64,000 nt of DNA from assembly GCA_045805805.1 (NCBI GenBank), contig JBJMKO010000086.1, positions 1 through 64,000 on the forward strand. The letters are read 5' to 3'. The stretch comes from VRUE01 sp045805805 (GTDB taxonomy: Bacteria > Actinomycetota > Thermoleophilia > Solirubrobacterales > 70-9). Below are positions 25,179-33,066 of the stretch, piece after piece. The position numbers and the translations under genes are program-made. Under the pieces are notes generated by a model, which worked only from the letters and a program-made list of their open reading frames with translations, was not told where the DNA came from and did no database searches. Numbering within the stretch: position 1 is the first letter of the stretch; each line of letters starts with the position of its first letter.

Positions 25179-25792
25179 CCAAGGAAGTGCACTGCGGGCA
25201 CTGTGCCCTCTCGATCGCCGAGCAGCGCGACGACGGCAAGTGGACCTGCTTCACCTGCGGACGGACGGCGGCGGACGCGGAGCTGCGCGACGTCGGTGAC
25301 TACCGCATCATCAGCGCCAAGGCATCGATCGACGCGCGCGAGCCACTCAAGCGGCTGACCGTGGACCTCATGGCTCTCACGCTCGAGGAGATCGACGAGC
25401 AGGTCGCCCGCGACATCGACTGCCGGGTGGCGACCCTCGCGCTCGGCTACGTCCAGCTGCCAGAATGTTACCCGGGCGGCGGGCTGCGCTACGGCTACCG
25501 CGACGGGCCGGGCATCGTCTCGCCCGGGCAGTCCCCGGACATGCTCGTGCCCCACTTCACGAAACGCTACGACGCCGCCCTGCGGCTGGCCGGGGCGGAG
25601 GAAGGCCGCCGCTTCGAGTTCGGCACGAACGTGAAGGGCGACAGCTGGGCTTATGCTCACTTTGGCGGCGACGACAGCCTCGGCGAAGTCGAAGGCTGCT
25701 GTAACGAGCCGACCGCGATCACCGCCGCGATCCTCACCGCGCACGTCGTGCGGCTAGAGGCGCAGGCGCAGGAAGCGGAGGCGGTCGCTTGA
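25175..25792 (+). CDS. zinc-ribbon protein of unknown function
   Basis: The 205-residue product starts at a GTG. An N-terminal zinc ribbon (CGHC, CFTCG) is followed by LKRLTVDLMALTLEEIDEQ and a C-terminal region with WAYAHFGGDD and CCNEPTAITAAI. No named family is recognised. Confidence 0.7.
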   Translation: MTKEVHCGHCALSIAEQRDDGKWTCFTCGRTAADAELRDVGDYRIISAKASIDAREPLKRLTVDLMALTLEEIDEQVARDIDCRVATLALGYVQLPECYPGGGLRYGYRDGPGIVSPGQSPDMLVPHFTKRYDAALRLAGAEEGRRFEFGTNVKGDSWAYAHFGGDDSLGEVEGCCNEPTAITAAILTAHVVRLEAQAQEAEAVA

Positions 25793-25986
25793 GCAACCTC
25801 AACCCCGGCGGGAGCCGCAGCAAGGGCGGTCGCATCTTTGGCGCGGAGGGCATCAAACGCGCCTGCCAGCAGGCGAAGATCGCCGACGTCGATAAGGCGA
25901 GCGGCTCGATCGCCGATCGGGAACACAAGGGCACCCGCGAGCAGCAGCGCCGCGCGCGCCAGCAGGCCCGGAAGGAAGCGAAGTGA
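25789..25986 (+). CDS. small basic protein (TTG start)
   Basis: The product has 65 residues and is rich in Arg, Lys, Ala and Gln (REQQRRARQQARKEAK at the end). The TTG start overlaps the previous stop (TTGA). Likely nucleic-acid binding by charge; no family. Confidence 0.6.
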   Translation: MSNLNPGGSRSKGGRIFGAEGIKRACQQAKIADVDKASGSIADREHKGTREQQRRARQQARKEAK

Positions 25987-26372
25987 CCGACCTGATCGAC
26001 CGCCAAGACCTGATCGCCGAACTCGAGAAGCGCCGCGTCGAGTGCGCCGATCGCAGCGAGACCTACGGCGACAAGAACCCGAACGACGAAGACGATTGGG
26101 AGAGGTTCGCCGAGCACTACAGCGACATGATCAATCTCGTCCGTGGCCAGCCGAGCGCTATGACGATGACGATCGTCCGCCCGGTTCCGATTCCGCCGCC
26201 GCCGATCGATCCTCCGGAGCCGGAGGAAGGCGAGACCATGTGGCTCAACCGCTACACCTGCCCGGAGTGCAGGCACGAGTGGACCGATGAATGGCCAGCC
26301 CAATGCGACGACGACTGCCCGAAGTGCGGCTGCCGCCACATCAGCCCGACGGAAAGCGAGGAAGTGAAGTGA
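25983..26372 (+). CDS. small zinc-ribbon protein
   Basis: The 129-residue product starts at a GTG. The N-terminal half is helical (DLIAELEKRRVECADR); a Pro-rich linker and a C-terminal zinc ribbon (CPECRHEW, CPKCGCRH) follow. No family is recognised. Confidence 0.7.
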   Translation: MTDLIDRQDLIAELEKRRVECADRSETYGDKNPNDEDDWERFAEHYSDMINLVRGQPSAMTMTIVRPVPIPPPPIDPPEPEEGETMWLNRYTCPECRHEWTDEWPAQCDDDCPKCGCRHISPTESEEVK

Positions 26373-26635
26373 GCGACGGCGAAGGCCAGATCCAGCACGG
26401 CTCATGGCTCTGCATCGAGGAGCCAGAAGACGACCGCGACGGCTTCACGACGCCCAGCTGGCACGCCGAGCACAAATGGACCCGCGAGCGCCGCGCCATC
26501 AACCACAGCCGATTCGGCTTTCACATGACGGCGGCACGGTTTCGCTGGCTGGCCGAGAACAACTTTCCCGCCTCCCCGGGGCGCGGGCCATGGACGGACG
26601 CGGCGATCGACGCCGCGATGGAGGATGGAGCATGA
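26369..26635 (+). CDS. unknown early protein
   Basis: The 88-residue product starts at a GTG overlapping the previous stop. It is rich in His, Trp and Arg. No family is recognised. Confidence 0.65.
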   Translation: MSDGEGQIQHGSWLCIEEPEDDRDGFTTPSWHAEHKWTRERRAINHSRFGFHMTAARFRWLAENNFPASPGRGPWTDAAIDAAMEDGA

Positions 26636-26790
26636 CGCCCTACTTTCGAATCCCGCTCAACGACGAAGAACTGGAGCTGATCGAGGATGCGCTGCGGCAC
26701 TACGCGACAAGCGCAGCCGAGCCGCGCGCCTCTCAAGCCCGCGACCTCGCCGAGAAGATTGCGGACGCCGACGAGAAGGTTGGTTCCTGA
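26632..26790 (+). CDS. unknown small protein
   Basis: The product has 52 residues and is helical and acidic (LNDEELELIEDALRHYATS). ATGA coupling ties it to the previous gene. No family is recognised. Confidence 0.6.
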   Translation: MTPYFRIPLNDEELELIEDALRHYATSAAEPRASQARDLAEKIADADEKVGS

Positions 26791-26990
26791 TGCCAGCCGA
26801 ACAAGAGGAAGCCACTTTCACGCTGCGCGGCTGGGGTGAGAAAACACCCACCAACGAAATGCTCGCCGACGAACTCGAGCGCATCGCAGCGCTCGTCCGC
26901 CAAGGATACCTCTCCGGCGATGCGTTCGCGGACGAGGATTATCCCGGGCGCGGCTGGTGGGACATGGCGAATTTCGAGGGGACGGACTGA
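26790..26990 (+). CDS. unknown small protein
   Basis: The product has 66 residues, acidic, with a helix (NEMLADELERIAALVRQG) and an aromatic end (GRGWWDMANF). TGATG coupling at both ends. No family is recognised. Confidence 0.6.
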   Translation: MPAEQEEATFTLRGWGEKTPTNEMLADELERIAALVRQGYLSGDAFADEDYPGRGWWDMANFEGTD

Positions 26991-27520
26991 TGATGCAGAT
27001 TATTGACGAAGACTACATCAAGGGCACGCTCGCGCTGCCGGACGGCACGAATCGGATCACCGAATGGATCCACAGCCTGATCGAACAGCGGGACACGGCG
27101 GAGCTGATCGCCAAGGCCTGCGTCAACCAGATCAAGCCGCTGCAGAAGCGCGTGGACGGGCTGCTCGAGGCGAACAACGTCCTCGTCCTCGGGAAGCGCG
27201 ACCTGCGGATTAACCTCGACGCCCAGATCGACGCCATGGTCGCCGAACTGGACGAGCACCGCAGGGCGGTCACGCATCACGACTTCCTCGAAGTGGCGGG
27301 CACGCCAGAGGAGGCGCTGCAGCTGCTCGAGTGGTTCAACAAGCGGACCGACCTCGACCTGTCTTGGGACGCGGTCGAAGGCGACCTGTCGGAATGTGCT
27401 TGGCGGGTCCACCAGAGCCAAGGTGGCCATAACGACCGGGAGTGGAAGCTGGTCTGCTACCACACCAACGCCGTCGAGGCCCTGCGGCTGGCTCACAAGG
27501 TGTTCTGCGATGGCAAGTGA
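26990..27520 (+). CDS. unknown early protein
   Basis: The 176-residue product has helices with TEWIHSLIEQRDTAELIAKA and a possible coiled coil (QIKPLQKRVDGLLEANN). The second half is mixed. Two ATGs are adjacent at the start. No family is recognised. Confidence 0.65.
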   Translation: MMQIIDEDYIKGTLALPDGTNRITEWIHSLIEQRDTAELIAKACVNQIKPLQKRVDGLLEANNVLVLGKRDLRINLDAQIDAMVAELDEHRRAVTHHDFLEVAGTPEEALQLLEWFNKRTDLDLSWDAVEGDLSECAWRVHQSQGGHNDREWKLVCYHTNAVEALRLAHKVFCDGK

Positions 27521-27707
27521 CGACGACACCGAGCGGGTCACCGTCCACGACGGCTGCAAGCAGCTGATGCTCGACGGCGAGCACCTCGCCGACGTGGCCT
27601 CGCCCGAGGCCGCCCGCGTGATTGCGATCTGCCTCAACCGGGCAGGCCTGCCGCCCGAGCGGTGGCCGCACAACGAGCGCGTCATCGTCGCGGACTTCTT
27701 CGCCTGA
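27510..27707 (+). CDS. unknown small protein
   Basis: The product has 65 residues with HDGCKQLMLDGEHLADVASPE, resembling a small alpha/beta fold. It overlaps the previous gene by 11 bases. No family is recognised. Confidence 0.6.
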   Translation: MASDDDTERVTVHDGCKQLMLDGEHLADVASPEAARVIAICLNRAGLPPERWPHNERVIVADFFA

Positions 27708-27967
27708 TGGGCAGCTGGTCAGACATGGCGCAGGAGACCATCCAGCGCGTCCACGCCTCGCTGCCGGACGACGCCACGCTCGAGCAGCGCAAGAAGGCGA
27801 TCGACGACGCCTATCCCTTCGGCGAGCGGAAATATTCACCCTACAAAACGTGGCTCAAGGCGCGGCGGTCCTACCTCGCCCGCTACGGCCACAAGTCGCG
27901 CAGCGCTCCGCCAGAAAGCCCCATGGAGCGCATGATGCGCCGAGCAGGAGGAAGTAATCGTGCCTAA
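27707..27967 (+). CDS. unknown small protein
   Basis: The 86-residue product is helical and basic, with TLEQRKKAIDDAYPFGERKY and YKTWLKARRSYLARYG, a pattern seen in several phage proteins of unknown role. Confidence 0.65.
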   Translation: MGSWSDMAQETIQRVHASLPDDATLEQRKKAIDDAYPFGERKYSPYKTWLKARRSYLARYGHKSRSAPPESPMERMMRRAGGSNRA

Positions 27968-28295
27968 ACACTTCGGCTATCGAGGCCGGACCCACCTCGA
28001 ACTCGACTTCCACCTCGTCGTCGGCGACAACATCGAAGGCATGCAGCGGCCCAGCGTCCGGGTCAGCGCCGATCGGCCCCAGCTCAAGCGCAACGAGCGC
28101 GCGATCAATCTCAAGATGAACGTGCCGCTGGCGCTGTTCCGCACGCCCCAGCTGGCTGCCACCATCAACATCGCGGATCCCGGCGAGAGCGCCGTGAAGA
28201 TCGACGTGGACGCAATCAGTGCGGCGGTGCGCGGCGCGATCGGCATGGACGTGGACATTCAGGTGGTCGACCAGCACGGACAGGTGATCGAATGA
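27960..28295 (+). CDS. unknown small protein
   Basis: The 111-residue product starts at a GTG and is beta-rich (HLELDFHLVVGDNI, RAINLKMNVPLALF, ESAVKIDVDAI). No family is recognised. Confidence 0.65.
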   Translation: MPKHFGYRGRTHLELDFHLVVGDNIEGMQRPSVRVSADRPQLKRNERAINLKMNVPLALFRTPQLAATINIADPGESAVKIDVDAISAAVRGAIGMDVDIQVVDQHGQVIE

Positions 28296-28489
28296 CAAAC
28301 GAAGAAAAAGAGGAAATTGCGAAGGCTTCCATCGAGCCGAGCGCAGCGATCTTTCTGAAGCGCGTCATCAGCGGCGAGTTTGGCCCAGAGAACATCGCAC
28401 GAGACACGCAGCTCGCCATGGTTCAATCGTGCGCGATTAGCCTCAAGAGAATTGCCGACGCGCTTGAACGCGGGGGAAGAGTTCAATGA
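28292..28489 (+). CDS. unknown small protein
   Basis: The product has 65 residues and is helical and Glu-rich at its start (TNEEKEEIAKASIE). ATGA coupling. No family is recognised. Confidence 0.6.
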   Translation: MTNEEKEEIAKASIEPSAAIFLKRVISGEFGPENIARDTQLAMVQSCAISLKRIADALERGGRVQ

Positions 28490-28797
28490 ACGACGCCGAC
28501 CGGGACCGAATGGTCGTCGGGGCCATGAAGACCGGGCTGTCGAAGTCCGACGCCTCCGTCCTCGTGGACATTTCGAAGCACGCCTTCGAGCACGCCGTCG
28601 AGGCGGCGATCCGCGTGATCGACACCGCCCCTCCGAACCTGCGGACGGCGGCGCTGGCGTCGGTCGCCGGGTCATGGCTCGGCATCCTTTCCGAGCACTT
28701 CCCCGAGCACTGGAAGGCGCTCAAGGATCAGAACGTCACGCCGCACATGCCGACCGTGATTGTCGTGCCGCCGAAGTCAGGGTCCGCCGCCGGGTGA
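28486..28797 (+). CDS. unknown small protein
   Basis: The 103-residue product is mostly helical, with two short amphipathic runs (HAFEHAVEAAIRVIDTAPPN, SVAGSWLGILSEHF). No family is recognised. Confidence 0.6.
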   Translation: MNDADRDRMVVGAMKTGLSKSDASVLVDISKHAFEHAVEAAIRVIDTAPPNLRTAALASVAGSWLGILSEHFPEHWKALKDQNVTPHMPTVIVVPPKSGSAAG

Positions 28798-29150
28798 GCG
28801 AAGGCCTCAAGCGACTCCTCAAGGATATCGAGCGCGGTAAGAGCGCCCGCGAAGCGGGGCTGCGCCGCGAGCTGATCCGACGCCTCGTCGAAACCCGCAA
28901 GGCCAAGTTCGTGGCCGCCTTCACGCGCCAGCAGCGATACTACCGGGAGCAGGGCAAGCGCGAGGGGCCGCGCCTGTCGCTCGAGGCGCAGGCCGAATGT
29001 GAGGGGATGCACCTCGCCACCGACCCGGGCTGGGATGCCGAGCGCGCGTGGAATTACAGCGAGACCCGCCAGCAGGCGATCGCCGAACTGGAGGCTGAAG
29101 TCGAACGGCGGTTGGACGCCGAACCGCGCGACGAAGTGCCGCTGGACTGA
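28794..29150 (+). CDS. charged helical protein
   Basis: The 118-residue product starts at a GTG and is very rich in Arg, Glu and Ala (LRRELIRRLVETRKAKFVAA, AELEAEVERRLDAEP). It probably forms a coiled coil. No family is recognised. It ends directly before the dyad at 29156. Confidence 0.65.
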   Translation: MSEGLKRLLKDIERGKSAREAGLRRELIRRLVETRKAKFVAAFTRQQRYYREQGKREGPRLSLEAQAECEGMHLATDPGWDAERAWNYSETRQQAIAELEAEVERRLDAEPRDEVPLD

Positions 29151-29155
29151 TTGCG

Positions 29156-29171
29156 ACCTCTCCGGTAGAAA
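29156..29171 (+). promoter_or_regulatory. early dyad promoter
   Basis: ACC-TCTCC-GGTA is followed by a TAGAAA -10 box. The -35 is poor. It precedes the gene at 29181. Confidence 0.55.
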
Positions 29172-29180
29172 CGAGCCGCC

Positions 29181-29516
29181 ATGAACGACACGACCACGAT
29201 CAAGCGCCTGCAGATCCCGAACAACCGGGGAGTCGACCGCCAGACCCGCGCCGCGCGCATCCGGGCCGCCCGGACCTATGCGATCCACTCCATCCCTCGA
29301 ATCGCGATCATGCTCGGCCAGTGGGACAGGGGCGCGATCGTCAGCGCGCAGCGCCACTCCGAAGACGCCGTGGAAGTGGTCGGCAAGCACGACGCTCTGG
29401 TCAAAAGGATCGAAGATATGAGGGACTTCTGCGAGGGCGCGGACGGCAACAAACGTCCGCATCCAGCCAACGTCGCCCGGCTCTGCCGCGACATGCTCGA
29501 GGCACTCGGCAAATGA
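29181..29516 (+). CDS. unknown early protein
   Basis: The 111-residue product has a basic N-terminal half (RGVDRQTRAARIRAARTY) and a helical second half with EVVGKHDALVKRIEDMRDF. First gene after the third early promoter. No family is recognised. Confidence 0.65.
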   Translation: MNDTTTIKRLQIPNNRGVDRQTRAARIRAARTYAIHSIPRIAIMLGQWDRGAIVSAQRHSEDAVEVVGKHDALVKRIEDMRDFCEGADGNKRPHPANVARLCRDMLEALGK

Positions 29517-29710
29517 CCGACGAACAGAAAGCCGCCTTCATCAACGCGCAAGCGGCCTGTGCGATGATCGACGCCATGGGCATGGTCGCGGCGAACACCG
29601 AGCGCACCGCCAACGGCCAGACGATCGCCTACGACGAGAAGGCCTTTCAGGGCGTGATCGACCGCTACTCGATCGGCCACAACTCCGTGCTGACGCTGTT
29701 CCATGGTTGA
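29513..29710 (+). CDS. unknown small protein
   Basis: The product has 65 residues, helical and Ala-rich (NAQAACAMIDAMGMVAANTE). ATGA coupling. No family is recognised. Confidence 0.6.
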   Translation: MTDEQKAAFINAQAACAMIDAMGMVAANTERTANGQTIAYDEKAFQGVIDRYSIGHNSVLTLFHG

Positions 29711-29909
29711 CCAGATCCAGATCACGACGCCGCAGGGCACGGCGGCAGAGCGCAACAGCTGCGCCAGCTGCGGATCCTGCGAACTGATGCCGGGCGGCCA
29801 CGCGATCTGCCGCCGTAACCCGCCGGGCCGGACGCCGGGCGGAGCCGCGACTTGGCCGCCGGTCGACCCCGAGAGGGATTGGTGCATGCAGTGGAGCGAG
29901 CAGCCGTGA
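29703..29909 (+). CDS. Cys-rich small protein (CxxCxxC...CRR...WC module)
   Basis: The product has 68 residues. CASCGSC, CRRNPP, WPPVDP and DWCMQW form the same small cysteine module that ends the protein at 15959, here as a stand-alone zinc-binding protein. This module recurs in phage and alphaproteobacterial proteins of unknown function. Confidence 0.7.
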   Translation: MVDQIQITTPQGTAAERNSCASCGSCELMPGGHAICRRNPPGRTPGGAATWPPVDPERDWCMQWSEQP

Positions 29910-30082
29910 GGCCCGTTCCCGCCGTGATCGTCGAGAAGGGCGATACCCTGTCCGCGATCGCCAAGGCGAAGCTGGGCCGCGCTCGAGCGTGGCCGCTGCT
30001 GGCTGCGGTCAACCGCATCGCGGACCCGCGCAAGATCCAGCCGGGCGACCTGATCGCCCTTCCCTACGGAATCGAGCCGTGA
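29906..30082 (+). CDS. single LysM-domain protein
   Basis: The 58-residue product starts at a GTG and is essentially one LysM domain: VEKGDTLSAIAKAKLG, then WPLLAAVNR and KIQPGDLIALP. LysM modules bind N-acetylglucosamine polymers such as peptidoglycan. There is no signal peptide. It lies in the early cluster, not the lysis or tail modules, so the role is unclear. Confidence 0.85.
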   Translation: MRPVPAVIVEKGDTLSAIAKAKLGRARAWPLLAAVNRIADPRKIQPGDLIALPYGIEP

Positions 30083-30222
30083 GTCTGCTCTGCGTCCTCG
30101 TTCACAAATGGAGCCGGTGGAGCCTCGGCTTCTCCGACAAGGGCATGATCCAGACGCGCTACTGCCGCCGCTGCCGCCTGACCGACGTCCAAGCGCTCGA
30201 GATCCGCGAGGCCAGCCGATGA
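30079..30222 (+). CDS. unknown small Cys-containing protein
   Basis: The product has 47 residues, GTG start, with YCRRCRL that could be half of a zinc site. ATG/GTG coupling on both sides. No family is recognised. Confidence 0.55.
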   Translation: MSLLCVLVHKWSRWSLGFSDKGMIQTRYCRRCRLTDVQALEIREASR

Positions 30223-30377
30223 AAGAAGACTTTGCCGAGCGCCGCGAGATCGTCAGACAGTTTTACGAGAACAAGATTGCGGAGCTGCGTGCCCGGCTGA
30301 TCCGCGAGCAGGCCAAGCTGGACCGCGAGGAAGAGGCGAAGCGTGAGATGTCGGTGTTCACGGGGTGGAGCCGATGA
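30219..30377 (+). CDS. small charged coiled-coil protein
   Basis: The product has 52 residues and is almost wholly a charged helix (RREIVRQFYENKIAELRARL). ATGA coupling. No family is recognised. Confidence 0.6.
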   Translation: MKEDFAERREIVRQFYENKIAELRARLIREQAKLDREEEAKREMSVFTGWSR

Positions 30378-30817
30378 CGGATATAGTGGAACCCGAGATC
30401 GAGAAGATTGCGCGGGCGATGCTTGCGGTTTCACGACCCGGCTTAAACCCGGACGACCTCACGCCAGCGCCGCGCGGTCAACTCGGCATGATGCCAAAGT
30501 GGAAGCTATTCGAACACCTCGCCCGCGCCGCCTACGAAGTCATGGCCCGTGGGGATGGGGGATTACGCGCACACATCGCCGATCTGGAAAGCCGGTTGGA
30601 GATCGTGCGGGTCAAGATCGATGGAGAGCCGTTCGACTTTCCGAGGCAGACGATGGGGATCAATCTGCTGATGAAGGTTCGGAATAGCAATGACTACCAC
30701 TTGGCCCGAGAAATTGAGGGTGGGGAGCAAGCTGAAGATATCAGCGACCAATTCGAGGCGTTGATGCTCAACGAGGGTGACAGCTTTGTGACCTTCCCCG
30801 GTGCGAGATATTGCTGA
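30374..30817 (+). CDS. unknown early protein
   Basis: The 147-residue product has helical segments (EIEKIARAMLAVSR, LFEHLARAAYEVMA). The second half is acidic (REIEGGEQAEDISD). The start overlaps the previous stop. Codon use is slightly more AT-rich here than in neighbours. Confidence 0.65.
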   Translation: MTDIVEPEIEKIARAMLAVSRPGLNPDDLTPAPRGQLGMMPKWKLFEHLARAAYEVMARGDGGLRAHIADLESRLEIVRVKIDGEPFDFPRQTMGINLLMKVRNSNDYHLAREIEGGEQAEDISDQFEALMLNEGDSFVTFPGARYC

Positions 30818-30857
30818 TGTCTCTCACCCAACCTTCTGTTCGACATGGACAAGAGCG

Positions 30858-31079
30858 GTGATCAAGGCCCGCGCCACCGACGACAAGGGCGAGCCGATCA
30901 TCATCCTTGGCCTCGAGAGTGGCAACATCGGGCGACTCAAGAAAGGCGACCCGATCATGTTTGACATGGCCGAACTCGGCCTCAAGGGCACCTGCATCAT
31001 CACCTACGGCGAGACACAGGCCGACTGCGCGGTGGCGATCGAGAAGATGGGCTTCCGGCTCGGCAAGGGGCGCGGTTGA
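30858..31079 (+). CDS. small phage protein
   Basis: The 73-residue product is chosen at a GTG. IIILGLESGNIGRLKKGDP and CIITYGETQADCAVAIEKM match a recurring small phage protein of unknown function that begins with an IKAR-like stretch. An upstream in-frame GTG at 30801 would add 19 residues. Confidence 0.6.
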   Translation: MIKARATDDKGEPIIILGLESGNIGRLKKGDPIMFDMAELGLKGTCIITYGETQADCAVAIEKMGFRLGKGRG

Positions 31080-31339
31080 TGGGCATGATCTGCGAGATCC
31101 ACTGCGACGTGCGGATCGACGGCTCGTGGCCGGACGACGTAACCAACGGGATCTGCGACACTCACAACGGTCGATCGCCGACGTCGAACACGCCGCGATC
31201 GGCTCGAGCGGATGCGAAGCGTATCGGCTGGATCCGCGTCGACGGAAAGGACATTTGTCCGGGCTGCCAGAAGGCGCAGCGCGAGGGCACCGTCCCCTTC
31301 ATTTTCGGGCGCAGTCAGGAGAAGCATGATGGGCGGTAA
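31079..31339 (+). CDS. small Cys-rich protein
   Basis: The product has 86 residues. CEIHCDVRID, CDTH and CPGCQKA give a possible zinc-binding layout. TGATG coupling to the previous gene. No family is recognised. Confidence 0.65.
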   Translation: MGMICEIHCDVRIDGSWPDDVTNGICDTHNGRSPTSNTPRSARADAKRIGWIRVDGKDICPGCQKAQREGTVPFIFGRSQEKHDGR

Positions 31340-31487
31340 AGACGGTTCACCGGGCGGCGGAGTTCCAGCGCACGAGCTGTGGTGGCGCGTTCCTTCGGGA
31401 ATCGCGGCGATGCTGTTCGGCGTGGCTGTGATCATGTCGCCGCTCGCGCTCGCCAACTTTCTTGTCAACGGGAGTCTGTGGCCATGA
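31326..31487 (+). CDS. small single-span membrane protein
   Basis: The product has 53 residues with one membrane segment (about 24-46: IAAMLFGVAVIMSPLALANF). Two adjacent ATGs at the start. No family is recognised. Confidence 0.6.
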   Translation: MMGGKDGSPGGGVPAHELWWRVPSGIAAMLFGVAVIMSPLALANFLVNGSLWP

Positions 31488-31717
31488 CGGGCAAGCTCGT
31501 CGCCGTCCTGTTCCGGGGCAATCGCTTCTTCGAGAGCGGCACGGCGCGCAAGGATGCGACCTGCTGGAACTGCCGCAAGAAGATCCACAAGGGCGACCCG
31601 ACTTTCCGGCCCCTTGGGAACGGAGCCGACCGCATGCGCCGCCTTCACGCGGCCTGCGCAGAGGCGATCGCCGCCGATGGGAACGAGTGCGTGCGCGAGG
31701 AGGCAGTCGAGGGATGA
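31484..31717 (+). CDS. small zinc-finger-type protein
   Basis: The product has 77 residues with CWNCRKKIHKGD and RLHAACAEA, a possible CxxC...HxxxC zinc site. ATGA coupling. No family is recognised. Confidence 0.65.
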   Translation: MTGKLVAVLFRGNRFFESGTARKDATCWNCRKKIHKGDPTFRPLGNGADRMRRLHAACAEAIAADGNECVREEAVEG

Positions 31718-31923
31718 GCGGACCGCTCGACATTCTGCGCGCTCTCCGAAACGGACCGCTCACCAACGCCCAGCTGCAGGAGCTGACCTGCGACCACAGC
31801 GGCAGCATCGCCCGTTACATGGCGAGGCTGATAGCGACCAAACGCGCGCGCCGGATCGATGGAGCCAAGGGAAGGGGCCGCCCTGCCGTCTACGCCCTAC
31901 CGGAGGAAAGGCTGACCGTATGA
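31714..31923 (+). CDS. small winged-helix protein
   Basis: The product has 69 residues and is a compact winged helix: DILRALRNGPLTNAQLQEL, SIARYMARLIATKRARRI and a wing with GRGRPAVYAL. This is the shape of DeoR/MarR-like DNA-binding domains. Probably a small transcription regulator of the early cluster. Confidence 0.7.
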   Translation: MSGPLDILRALRNGPLTNAQLQELTCDHSGSIARYMARLIATKRARRIDGAKGRGRPAVYALPEERLTV

Positions 31924-32072
31924 CTTGCCGCCTTAAAGGCCACCACCACGGCCCATGCTCGAGCCGGTGCGATCCCGAGATCCCGCCGCGCCCGCGCAAG
32001 CGACCGCACGTCCGCAGCCCGGAGAACGGCATCTGCCCGGGTTGCGACGACGAACTCGGAATCAAGACATGA
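31920..32072 (+). CDS. small His/Cys-rich protein
   Basis: The product has 50 residues with CRLKGHHHGPCSSRC and CPGCDDE, probably zinc-binding. ATGA coupling. No family is recognised. Confidence 0.6.
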   Translation: MTCRLKGHHHGPCSSRCDPEIPPRPRKRPHVRSPENGICPGCDDELGIKT

Positions 32073-32233
32073 CGAAGCACCGCGCCGACGCCTACTGCGC
32101 AGCCTGCGGCGGCACCTGCCGCGACCCGCGCGCGATCGCCGCGCTGGGCGACAGGAAGCCGCTGTCGATGCGCCCGACCTTCACCGGCCCGGGAGAAGCG
32201 TCGTTCAAGCCTGCGCGAAACGGGAAGAAATGA
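32069..32233 (+). CDS. small Cys-rich protein
   Basis: The product has 54 residues with CAACGGTC near the start and a basic end. ATGA coupling. No family is recognised. Confidence 0.6.
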   Translation: MTKHRADAYCAACGGTCRDPRAIAALGDRKPLSMRPTFTGPGEASFKPARNGKK

Positions 32234-32415
32234 GCAAAGAGCTGCCACCCGAGAAACTGATCGCCCGGCTCGACGCCGTGTCGCGCACCCGCGCGCTGCT
32301 CGAGCACGAGAGCCGCGCGCTCGAGCAGGCTCTCCTCAAAGGACAATCATCGAAGCGCGAGGCAGCCCGCCTCGGCATCAAGCGCGACATGCGCGCATAC
32401 GGAAGGAAACGATAA
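32230..32415 (+). CDS. small helical protein
   Basis: The product has 61 residues, helical and charged (RLDAVSRTRALLEHESRALE), with a basic end. No family is recognised. Confidence 0.6.
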   Translation: MSKELPPEKLIARLDAVSRTRALLEHESRALEQALLKGQSSKREAARLGIKRDMRAYGRKR

Positions 32416-32708
32416 TGACAGTCACCCCTGCGATCGACTTCACCCCTGCCGGACTCAAGCAGCAAGCCGGGCGCATCGTTGAGATCCGCACCAAGGCCAA
32501 GGAAGACGAATACGACCTCGTCGCCGAAGTCGTCGTTGCAGCCGAAGCCAAGGGCCTCGAGGCCGTGAACATCATCAACGGCATGCGCGAGCTGGCAGAC
32601 GCACTCGAATTCATCGACGAAACGCGGACCGAGGCCGACGAGCTGGCCGAATCCCTGACCCAGCCGATCGACGAAGGCGAGGACACGCCGGTCAAGGTCG
32701 ACGCTTAA
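32415..32708 (+). CDS. unknown early protein
   Basis: The product has 97 residues and is helical and acidic (LKQQAGRIVEIRTKAKEDEY, GMRELADALEFID). No family is recognised. Confidence 0.65.
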   Translation: MTVTPAIDFTPAGLKQQAGRIVEIRTKAKEDEYDLVAEVVVAAEAKGLEAVNIINGMRELADALEFIDETRTEADELAESLTQPIDEGEDTPVKVDA

Positions 32709-32719
32709 GGAGAGACCAG

Positions 32720-33064
32720 ATGGAACTCTACAACTACCGGGCCACCGTGCTCAACGTGGTCGACGGCGACACCGTGGATCTCACGGTCGACGTCGGTTTC
32801 CGCATGTGGATGCAGGACCGATTCCGCCTGCTGGGGATCAACGCGCCCGAGATGAAGACGCCCGCCGGGCCGGACGCCAAGGCGTTCCTCGTGTCGCTTC
32901 TGCCGGTCGGGACGAAAGTCCTGATCAGCACCCGCAAGCCACGCGACAAGTGGGGCCGCTGGCTCGCCGAGATCCGCCGGACCGACGCCAACGGCGACCC
33001 CGAGGCGGTCACGATCGACAAGCAGATGATCAGCTCGGGGCACGCCGTGCCCTTCATGGTGTAG
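32720..33064 (+). CDS. staphylococcal-nuclease-like protein
   Basis: This 114-residue protein matches the SNase (thermonuclease) fold: VVDGDTVDLTVDVGF, then RFRLLGINAPEMK and KPRDKWGRWLAEI near the middle. SNase homologues hydrolyse DNA or RNA phosphodiesters with calcium. It may degrade host nucleic acid. No signal peptide is present. The visible Arg and Glu/Asp positions fit the active site, but only a structure would confirm it. Confidence 0.88.
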   Translation: MELYNYRATVLNVVDGDTVDLTVDVGFRMWMQDRFRLLGINAPEMKTPAGPDAKAFLVSLLPVGTKVLISTRKPRDKWGRWLAEIRRTDANGDPEAVTIDKQMISSGHAVPFMV

Positions 33065-33066
33065 CC

